A DNA stretch of 7,816 bases from Armatimonadetes bacterium UBA5829. Lineage in GTDB: Bacteria > Armatimonadota > UBA5829. The stretch lies in assembly GCA_002431715.1 (NCBI GenBank), contig DJHI01000301.1, forward strand, positions 1-7,816. Reading direction: 5' to 3'. The translations under genes and the position numbers were made by a program. Positions within the stretch are counted from its first letter, which is position 1. Every line of letters begins with the position of its first letter. This document shows positions 1 through 5,429 of the stretch, piece after piece. The notes beneath the pieces are model-generated. The model was not told the DNA's origin. It was given only the letters and a program-made list of their open reading frames with translations, and did not search any database.

Positions 1-260
1 GAGGGGACCCTGCCGACTGGTGCAGAAAGCTTTATGGCAGGCTTCCACTTTTACATATGAAAGATTTTGCCATTACATCCGAGAACAGCATTGCCTACGC
101 CGAAATCGGAAATGGTAATCTTAACTGGCCGGAGATAATTCATGCCGCTGAAGAATCAGGATGCGAGTGGTTTATAGTCGAGCAGGATGTTTGTGCGGGC
201 GATCCATTTGAATCGTTAAAAATCAGCTTCGATTACATACGAAGTACGCTCGTTGAATAA
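1..260 (+). CDS. Sugar phosphate isomerase/epimerase, C-terminal part (5' end outside window)
   Basis: The open frame runs into the left edge of the window: in the frame starting at base 3 it reads GDPADWCRKLYGRLPLLHMK before the internal ATG at 57, so the ATG is not the true start. The readable 85 residues match the end of xylose-isomerase-like TIM-barrel proteins (AP endonuclease family 2 fold). The signs are the 'GR.PLLHMKD' strand with its metal-site His and Asp region, the 'EIGNGNLNWPEII' turn and the 'EWFIVEQDVC' strand followed by a final helix. Members isomerise or epimerise sugars, keto-inositols or related compounds in the cytoplasm, usually with a divalent metal. The Gfo/Idh/MocA oxidoreductase 69 bp downstream on the same strand is a very common partner, which suggests a shared catabolic operon. 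The substrate cannot be read from this fragment. Confidence 0.85.
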   Translation, partial: GDPADWCRKLYGRLPLLHMKDFAITSENSIAYAEIGNGNLNWPEIIHAAEESGCEWFIVEQDVCAGDPFESLKISFDYIRSTLVE

Positions 261-276
261 TTCTCAGAAGGCATTC

Positions 277-306
277 AGCCATAGTGTGATTAAGCATTCT
301 ATGGTT
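277..306 (+). repeat. Short inverted repeat between the isomerase and dehydrogenase genes
   Basis: CCATAG (279-284) and CTATGG (299-304) are perfect inverted arms around a 14-base loop. They extend by one G-T and one A-T pair to 277 and 306. No T-run follows, so it does not look like an intrinsic terminator. It could be an operator, an mRNA-processing hairpin between cotranscribed genes, or chance. Confidence 0.3.
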
Positions 307-329
307 CAGCAACAAAGGGAAGGAAGATC

Positions 330-1436
330 ATGAGTAAGAGCGTTCGATTCGGCCTTATAGGCTTGGGTTTAATCAGTAATCGTCACGCAAGCTACCTGCG
401 CGCTGGAGATGTAAAGCGGTGCGAACTTACAGCCGTTTGTGATGTCGATCCGACACGGCTAGAGAAGTATTCAGACATCAAGACATTCACGAGCAGCGAG
501 GATTTGATTCGATCAGGAGAGGTCGATGCTGTTCTAATTGCTACCCCGCATTATGCTCACACTGCCATAGGAATAGACGCTTTGGAAAATGGGCTGCATG
601 TTCTGATAGAAAAACCTATTTCCGTCCATAAGGCCGATTGCGAGCGTCTTATTGCTGCCCACAAAAACCCGAAACAGATATTCGGAGTAATGTACAATCT
701 CCGCACGGTTGATTGCTGGAAAAAAATGAAGCAACTCATCGACAGTGGGGAACTCGGCGAAATCATGCGCATAAACTGGATATGTACCAACTGGTTCCGC
801 ACTGAGGAATATTATGCAAGCGGCGGATGGAGAGGCACATGGGCAGGTGAAGGCGGCGGAGTATTGATGAACCAGTGTCCTCATTACCTCGACCTTTGGC
901 AGTATTTCTTTGGCATGCCGAGCAAGGTACGCGCGTTCTGCGGGTTTGGGGTGCGGCATAATATCGAAGTTGAAGACGAAGTGACCGCTTATATGGAATA
1001 TCCTAATAAAGCTACCGGCGTGCTTATCACTTCTACAGGAGAGTTTCCCGGAACGAACCGCCTCGAGGTTGCCTGTGAGCGAGGAAAAGTCGTTATCGAG
1101 GATGGAAGTCTGAAGTTTACTCGAAATGAAATCGAGACGACTAAGTTCAGCAGGACGGCTGAGGGCGGTATCGTGTTTCCGCCTGTTTGGAACGTAGACA
1201 TTCCAGTAAGTGGCAAGGGCGGTCTTCACTCTGAAGTGACTCAGAAATTCGTTGATGCGATCCTGGACAGCACTCCGCTTGTCGCCGATGCTGAGGAAGG
1301 AATAAAATCGGTCGAGCTTGCCAACGCGATGCTGTACTCATCGCTCACAGATTCAACCGTTACTCTTCCACTCGACAGTCAGGTCTTTGAGAAGGAACTG
1401 AAGCGCCTTATAGCAGAATCGAAATTCAAAAGGTAA
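330..1436 (+). CDS. Gfo/Idh/MocA family NAD(P)-dependent oxidoreductase
   Basis: This 368-residue protein has the usual length and layout of the family. An N-terminal Rossmann fold (about residues 4-120) carries the dinucleotide loop GLIGLGLIS (8-16), the acidic strand end CDVD (37-40) and the strand 'VLIATPHYAHT'. The family EKP motif is at 94-96, with Lys95 the expected catalytic lysine. The C-terminal alpha/beta domain has the Gly-rich segment GEGGGVLMNQCPHYLDL (173-189) with His185 and Asp188 in the usual active-site positions. Such enzymes oxidise or reduce sugars, inositols or sugar derivatives in the cytosol. The start ATG has a purine-rich ribosome site (GGGAAGGAAG) just upstream. It follows the isomerase gene by 69 bp and is probably cotranscribed with it. 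The exact substrate is unknown. Confidence 0.93.
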   Translation: MSKSVRFGLIGLGLISNRHASYLRAGDVKRCELTAVCDVDPTRLEKYSDIKTFTSSEDLIRSGEVDAVLIATPHYAHTAIGIDALENGLHVLIEKPISVHKADCERLIAAHKNPKQIFGVMYNLRTVDCWKKMKQLIDSGELGEIMRINWICTNWFRTEEYYASGGWRGTWAGEGGGVLMNQCPHYLDLWQYFFGMPSKVRAFCGFGVRHNIEVEDEVTAYMEYPNKATGVLITSTGEFPGTNRLEVACERGKVVIEDGSLKFTRNEIETTKFSRTAEGGIVFPPVWNVDIPVSGKGGLHSEVTQKFVDAILDSTPLVADAEEGIKSVELANAMLYSSLTDSTVTLPLDSQVFEKELKRLIAESKFKR

Positions 1437-1450
1437 GAAGACAATACGCA

Positions 1451-1476
1451 GGCATCTCTGGATGTTTACTTTTCTT
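1451..1476 (+). terminator. Weak candidate intrinsic terminator after the oxidoreductase gene
   Basis: GGCATC (1451-1456) can pair with GATGTT (1461-1466) across the loop TCTG, using two G-U pairs, and is followed by the T-rich run TACTTTTCTT. The stem is short and weak. The T-rich end abuts the -35 box of the next promoter, so transcription would end and restart within a few bases. Low confidence. Confidence 0.25.
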
Positions 1477-1503
1477 GACATCGGAATGGTGGTTCTGTAA
1501 GAT
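1475..1503 (+). promoter_or_regulatory. Sigma-70-type promoter for the parvulin-like gene
   Basis: A perfect -35 hexamer TTGACA (1475-1480) is followed after exactly 17 bases by TAAGAT (1498-1503), which matches the -10 consensus at four of six positions. Transcription would start near 1510, about 38 bases before the start codon at 1548. This indicates that the downstream gene has its own transcript and does not depend on the upstream sugar operon. Confidence 0.6.
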
Positions 1504-1507
1504 TAAA

Positions 1508-1530
1508 TATGTACTTTTGATAGGTACATA
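1508..1530 (+). promoter_or_regulatory. 7-bp inverted repeat at the mRNA 5' end, abutting the ribosome site
   Basis: TATGTAC (1508-1514) and GTACATA (1524-1530) are perfect inverted arms separated by nine bases. They lie just downstream of the predicted -10 box and one base upstream of the strong Shine-Dalgarno GGAGGA (1532-1537), which is 10 bases from the ATG at 1548. As RNA this would form a hairpin at the extreme 5' end, which could protect the message or tune ribosome access. As DNA it could be a repressor operator. The repeat is seen directly; the function is inferred. Confidence 0.45.
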
Positions 1531-1547
1531 CGGAGGACTGTCTCTAA

Positions 1548-3164
1548 ATGAGTATTTATCGTATAAGAACTGAGTTTGGCCAGCATCTCAAATGGCTAAT
1601 GGCCGGTATAGCTGGAGTTTTCATTATTGGTGCGATTTTTGCTTTTAGCTCTATGCCCGGTGGCGGGAGAATTCAGGGGTCAAAAGGCGGCAACGAGGTC
1701 GTTGCTACTGTAAATGGCTATGAAATCACGCGTGGAGACTTTGAAGGCGTTTGGGAAAGAACAAGTGAGCAAGCACGTGATCAGGGTATTCGCTCTCCTC
1801 TTCAACTGGCTGACTATAGAGCTATGATCTTCAGCCGGATGGTCCAGAGCCGTCTGATACTCAGCACTGCCGAAAAAATGGATGTCGATATAAGCAAGCG
1901 TGCAGTCAATGAAGCAATCGACAAACAGGTGGTTCAAGTTCTAAATCAGAACCGCGAATCCATTATGGGCAATGATTTAACCAAAGCCGAGAGAAAAATC
2001 GATCCCAGAAGTGATAGAAAATATAAGGAAGCTCTTGCAAGCGTAGGACGGTCTGTAAAGGATATTGAGAGTTCAGTCCGCGCGCAAGTCCCTGAGGATG
2101 AAGTTCGGGCTCAGATTGCATATCAGGGCATTCAAAAGAAGATCGAGCAAAAGACTAAAGCGGTTTCCGATCAGGATGTTACAAACAGCTATAATATGTA
2201 TAACGTTCGCCAGATCGTCCTTCAGAAGGGCTCGATGCCTGATCAGCAGTTGAAGACACGCGCTGAAAAGATTATGAGCGAGATTAGAGGCGGAGCCGAT
2301 TTCGCGAAGCTCGCAAAAGAATATGCACAGGGTCCTATGGCCAGCACTGAGGGGTCGTCCATATACTCATTTGACTTCAGATATATGTATCCGACGGAAG
2401 TTCGCGAGGCAATAGAAAAGCTCAAGCCGGGTGGGGTATCTTCTCCGATTGAGACAGATGCCGGAACATACATTATCAAGCTTGAAAGTGTAACGCCTAA
2501 GCCGCCTGCGACAATGAATAAGAAAACCATGTCGGAAAGACGAAAGACGATAGCGGACGATCGCAGAATGAATGCACTGATTGCACTGCAGCTTCAGATG
2601 CAGAAGGATCAGAAAGTGGATGTCAAAGATCCTGAGCTTCTGGCCTACTGGCAGCTAGCGCAGGCGCAGATGGCTTATAATGATCCTGCAAAGGTGAAGA
2701 CATATACAACAAAAGCCATTACCTCTCTTAAGAAAGCTCGCAAAAACAGACTTGAAAATCAGATCATAAGCACTAAACTGGCTCAACTGCTTTATCAGAG
2801 CGGCAATGTGAAAGACGGACTGGATTTGCTTTATCCGATGCTTGAAGGTGACAATGCGTCCGTTGAGAGCGCTGATCTTAGACTGCTCCTTGGAGATATG
2901 ATTCTTGCTCAGAGTGAGAAGGAGAAGCCGGCGCAGAAGTCGGTTTCCATTGCCAAGGTAGTGGAGCAGTATAAGGCAGCCAGCGAGCAGGCAAGGAATG
3001 ATAGAGGAATCCACCAGCAGTTGGTGACTAAGTATCAGATACTAAAGATGCCTGCATTGGTCGCCTCTGAGCAGAAGTGGCTTGATGAATATGATAAGAA
3101 GGCAAAAGCTATGGAGGCTGAGCAGAAGAGAACAGCTCCCAAGCCTTCAAAAGCCGCAAAATAA
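1548..3164 (+). CDS. Membrane-anchored SurA/PpiD-like parvulin-domain protein
   Basis: This 538-residue protein resembles periplasmic folding factors. A short cytoplasmic N-terminus is followed by one hydrophobic segment (about 15-33, LKWLMAGIAGVFIIGAIFAF) with no obvious cleavage site, giving a PpiD-like inner-membrane anchor. A SurA-N-type helical chaperone region follows (about 50-195, opening VVATVNGYEITRGDF). A PpiC/rotamase domain spans about 219-313, with the typical 'GGADFAKLAKEYA' helix and 'KPGGVSSPIETDAGTYIIKL' end. Residues 365-515 are helical, possibly TPR-like, and the tail is basic (KRTAPKPSKAAK). The usual active-site histidines of the parvulin fold appear replaced: RQI at 221-223 in place of RHI, and GTYIIK in place of GYHIIK at 306-311. 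The domain may therefore act as a chaperone and not an isomerase. The start is supported by GGAGGA 10 bases upstream. It probably assists folding of exported envelope proteins. Confidence 0.85.
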   Translation: MSIYRIRTEFGQHLKWLMAGIAGVFIIGAIFAFSSMPGGGRIQGSKGGNEVVATVNGYEITRGDFEGVWERTSEQARDQGIRSPLQLADYRAMIFSRMVQSRLILSTAEKMDVDISKRAVNEAIDKQVVQVLNQNRESIMGNDLTKAERKIDPRSDRKYKEALASVGRSVKDIESSVRAQVPEDEVRAQIAYQGIQKKIEQKTKAVSDQDVTNSYNMYNVRQIVLQKGSMPDQQLKTRAEKIMSEIRGGADFAKLAKEYAQGPMASTEGSSIYSFDFRYMYPTEVREAIEKLKPGGVSSPIETDAGTYIIKLESVTPKPPATMNKKTMSERRKTIADDRRMNALIALQLQMQKDQKVDVKDPELLAYWQLAQAQMAYNDPAKVKTYTTKAITSLKKARKNRLENQIISTKLAQLLYQSGNVKDGLDLLYPMLEGDNASVESADLRLLLGDMILAQSEKEKPAQKSVSIAKVVEQYKAASEQARNDRGIHQQLVTKYQILKMPALVASEQKWLDEYDKKAKAMEAEQKRTAPKPSKAAK

Positions 3165-3190
3165 GAGCAAAGTAAAACTGTAATAAGATT

Positions 3191-3220
3191 AACAGGCAAC
3201 AGTACATACTGTTGCCTGTT
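3191..3220 (+). terminator. 13-bp perfect stem-loop after the parvulin-like gene
   Basis: AACAGGCAACAGT (3191-3203) pairs perfectly with ACTGTTGCCTGTT (3208-3220) across the four-base loop ACAT, 26 bases after the stop codon. The stem is strong enough for a terminator, but no T-run follows on either strand: the plus strand continues GCCTATAACC. It is either an imperfect terminator or a 3' mRNA-stabilising hairpin. The right arm also holds a tandem TGTTGCC repeat (3210-3223). Confidence 0.45.
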
Positions 3221-3232
3221 GCCTATAACCAG

Positions 3233-3238
3233 TAAAAT
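3233..3238 (+). promoter_or_regulatory. Possible -10 element very close to the rsmI start
   Basis: TAAAAT (3233-3238) matches five of six -10 consensus positions and lies 12 bases before the rsmI ATG. Transcription from it would begin around 3245-3247, giving a leader of only about 4-6 bases, which fits the missing Shine-Dalgarno sequence. No good -35 box is present at the right spacing: TTGCCT at 3212-3217 is 15 bases upstream. Speculative. Confidence 0.25.
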
Positions 3239-3250
3239 ATAACCTACTCT

Positions 3251-4105
3251 ATGAATGGAACACTCTACATAGTCGCAACACCAATAGGAAACCTTGAAGA
3301 CATTACTCTAAGAGCACTGCGTATTCTCAAAGAGGCCGATGTTATTGCCGCTGAAGACACTCGTGTCACAAAAAAACTCTTGAGCCATTTCGATATCCAC
3401 ACTCCACTTATCTCATATCATCAGCATTCAAAGGCGCAGAAATCGGAACAAATACTCGATATGCTTCTTGATGGAAAGAATGTCGCCCTGGTCTCCGATC
3501 CGGGCACACCAGGTATATCCGACCCTGGTCATGAGCTTATCGCTTTTTGCATTGGTGAGGGCGTAAAAGTGGAATCAGTTCCAGGGCCTACTGCGGTCAT
3601 ATCAGCACTTGTTGTTTCGGGCCTCCCAACTGCTCACTTTGCTTTCGACGGATTTCCACCCAGAAAAGACAGCGAGAGAAAGGCGTTTTTTCAGAGCATC
3701 AAACGGGATACGAGGACTATATGTCTCTATGAGTCACCTCTCAGACTGCTAAAGACACTTGAATCCATATACGGCGAACTGGGTGACAGATCGGTTGCCA
3801 TAATACGTGAGGCAACCAAGATGTTTGAGGAGACCTTCCGCGGCAGTGTCTGCAATGCCATCGATCACTTCAAGCAAAATAAGCCACGAGGCGAGTTTGT
3901 GATTATTCTCGGCGGCGCATCGGCTGATGAAGCCTTGCAGGAGGAAGAACATATCAGCATGGAAACAAGGCTCAGGCAGTTGATGGATTCCGGTGAATCA
4001 GAGAGGGATGCGGTTCGGCGTGTAATGGTAGAGTATAAGCTGCCGAAACGGCAGGTATATGCGGCAGCCCTTAGGCTCAAAGCCGATCAGGATCATGAAG
4101 CCTGA
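3251..4105 (+). CDS. rsmI: 16S rRNA (cytidine(1402)-2'-O)-methyltransferase RsmI
   Basis: This 284-residue protein has the usual RsmI length and motifs. It opens with GTLYIVATPIGNLEDITLRA (3-22). AEDTR is at 34-38, the tandem SDPGTPGISDPG loop at 82-93 and PGPTA at 111-115, the last two lining the SAM site of the tetrapyrrole-methylase fold. GFPPRK is at 134-139 and REATKMFEETFRG at 186-198. The C-terminal small helical domain ends VYAAALRLK. The enzyme 2'-O-methylates C1402 of 16S rRNA in the ribosomal P site, in partnership with RsmH, which methylates N4. One oddity is YESPLRL (160-166), where relatives have a His (YE(S/A)(P/T)HR). The ATG matches family starts but has no Shine-Dalgarno sequence before it. 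The last 29 bp overlap the convergent SpoIID-like gene. Confidence 0.96.
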   Translation: MNGTLYIVATPIGNLEDITLRALRILKEADVIAAEDTRVTKKLLSHFDIHTPLISYHQHSKAQKSEQILDMLLDGKNVALVSDPGTPGISDPGHELIAFCIGEGVKVESVPGPTAVISALVVSGLPTAHFAFDGFPPRKDSERKAFFQSIKRDTRTICLYESPLRLLKTLESIYGELGDRSVAIIREATKMFEETFRGSVCNAIDHFKQNKPRGEFVIILGGASADEALQEEEHISMETRLRQLMDSGESERDAVRRVMVEYKLPKRQVYAAALRLKADQDHEA

Positions 4106-5369
4106 CTTCAAAAACACCTTTATCTGTCGGATATGTTTTTTGCTTTTCTTTAACTGGTCTTTCAGGTACTTTGCCAACCTTGACAATCTTCGACTGCATT
4201 ATAATAACCTTTGGATTACCTGCTGGTAAATTAAAAATTTGTGTATCGGGGAAGTAGTGTGCAAGAATCTGCTCACATGTATAGTTGTATTTTGGACCGG
4301 CAAGGGCTTTAGCACCCGTTTGGCATAATCCTATTCCGTGTCCAGCTCCTTTGCCCTTAAAAACAACCATTCCATCACTATTGGTCTCGATAGAAAACAT
4401 GGTGCTCTTTAGCCCAAGTGCGGATCGAATTTTGCCTGGCGTAATTGTCGTCGTTGAAGATCCAGCAATAGTAATTTCAACTGGTCTGTCGGCTAAGCCT
4501 TTTTTTGTGATGCTGATATTCTGTAAACCATCTGCCTCTTTTACACCGGCTGTAACAAGCTTAGCTTCCACATCTGTTAACGTATAAGACTGTTCCCACG
4601 CTATATGAGGTATATCATCCGGGTCTTCAACGGAGCATAAATAAGGGAAATCGGGACGAGTGTCTTTATAATTGACTGTCGATCCGCCGCAATCGGTTGA
4701 ATACATAACCTCCGCAGGCTGTCCATTATATGTTATCACCATTCCCCTGGTATCCAATACGGCTTGCGAGCACCTGGGTTTTTCGCAGTTTGCGCCGGCA
4801 TACGTCTGGCAGTGAGTGCAGTCGCACAGATCGAACCCTTGAGATTTATGCTTGTTAAGATTTGCGAGAGCGTATGTCCTGGCAGTAATAGCCTGGGCGC
4901 GAAGTGCCTCTTGTGGGGATGATTCACCAATCTCCTTTGGAAGAACACCGATAAGATAATCCTCAACATCAACTATATTAACGACAATCAGACTTCCACT
5001 GCATGAACTGATTTCGATTGCACCACGGTACCCGTTTTCATCTGCAGCGGAAGAACTAATCGACAGCAACTCACCTGGGTTGTTCGGTGTAATTCTGATT
5101 GTGGCGGATGTCAAAATCGGACTATGGAAATCGGTCTTTATCGATATCTCAGATGCACTTAACTCATAAGTGAAACAACCCTTGCCGGATAATAGCTTTT
5201 CAGCATTGGCAGTGATTGTGCATCCCGATTTTGAGTTTATCTTTAGAGATGAGCTATTATAGCGAGTTAAGCCAATACGAAGAGTATTAGTATCTATGGC
5301 CGCATCCAGATTTCCCGGAAATACTGCCTCTATGATTAATAATGACAAGAATAATATTAACGTGCGCAC
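4077..5369 (-). CDS. SpoIID/LytB-domain exported cell-wall protein
   Basis: With a GTG start at 5369-5367 the protein is 430 residues. An N-terminal signal sequence (VRTLILFLSLLIIEAVF, likely cleaved near LDAA, 21-24) exports it. The SpoIID domain is clear: VEDYLIGVLPKEIGESSP (135-152) with Glu146 at the position of the catalytic Glu of SpoIID, the helix ALRAQAITARTYAL (155-168), the Cys/His segment FDLCDCTHCQTYAG (179-192), TDCGGSTVN (225-233), and the signature GHGIGLCQTGAKALA (343-357). SpoIID is a lytic transglycosylase acting on peptidoglycan; LytB-type relatives enhance amidases. The protein has 12 cysteines, unusual for an exported protein, and a 50-residue tail beyond the domain. A TTG further upstream at 5384 is open, but it overlaps the Shine-Dalgarno sequence that serves the GTG. 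Its 3' end overlaps rsmI by 29 bp. A non-sporulation role in wall remodelling is likely in a diderm. Confidence 0.9.
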   Translation of the reverse strand: MRTLILFLSLLIIEAVFPGNLDAAIDTNTLRIGLTRYNSSSLKINSKSGCTITANAEKLLSGKGCFTYELSASEISIKTDFHSPILTSATIRITPNNPGELLSISSSAADENGYRGAIEISSCSGSLIVVNIVDVEDYLIGVLPKEIGESSPQEALRAQAITARTYALANLNKHKSQGFDLCDCTHCQTYAGANCEKPRCSQAVLDTRGMVITYNGQPAEVMYSTDCGGSTVNYKDTRPDFPYLCSVEDPDDIPHIAWEQSYTLTDVEAKLVTAGVKEADGLQNISITKKGLADRPVEITIAGSSTTTITPGKIRSALGLKSTMFSIETNSDGMVVFKGKGAGHGIGLCQTGAKALAGPKYNYTCEQILAHYFPDTQIFNLPAGNPKVIIMQSKIVKVGKVPERPVKEKQKTYPTDKGVFEVRLHDPDRL

Positions 5370-5376
5370 CGATTTA

Positions 5377-5382
5377 TCCTCC
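5377..5382 (-). promoter_or_regulatory. Ribosome-binding site that fixes the GTG start of the SpoIID-like gene
   Basis: On the minus strand GGAGGA lies seven bases before GTG (5369-5367). It lies inside what would be the first codons of a longer version starting at TTG 5384, which itself has no ribosome site. The protein from GTG starts directly with a normal signal peptide (Arg, then a hydrophobic run). Confidence 0.75.
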
Positions 5383-5396
5383 AAATCGATTGATTC

Positions 5397-5425
5397 AGGC
5401 TAACACGCTTAGCTTTACCTGTCAA
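5397..5425 (-). promoter_or_regulatory. Possible promoter for the SpoIID-like gene
   Basis: On the minus strand a perfect TTGACA (5425-5420) begins five bases after the receptor's stop codon and is followed after 17 bases by TAGCCT (5402-5397), a poor -10 (three of six). The spacing and the -35 copy the promoter of the parvulin-like gene. The region also holds a GCTAA/TTAGC dyad (5399-5413). The gene may have its own promoter, be cotranscribed with the receptor gene 60 bp upstream, or both. Confidence 0.35.
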
Positions 5426-5429
5426 GCTC

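Noticed and set aside
57..260. Separate small gene starting at ATG 57
   Set aside because: The same frame is open upstream to the window edge and encodes family-conserved residues (GRLPLLHMKD) across the ATG, so this is the tail of a larger gene.
534..1229. Long open frame (231 codons) on the minus strand
   Set aside because: It lies wholly inside the clear Gfo/Idh/MocA gene on the other strand, and its translation shows no recognisable domain or ribosome site. It is a shadow frame.
4285..4587. Plus-strand 100-codon open frame inside the SpoIID-like gene
   Set aside because: It is antisense to the conserved GHGIG-containing region and has no family resemblance; it arises from the coding constraints of the real gene.
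4077..5384. SpoIID-like protein as evidence that the organism forms endospores
   Set aside because: SpoIID/LytB-domain proteins occur in many non-sporulating bacteria, and no other sporulation gene is in the window.
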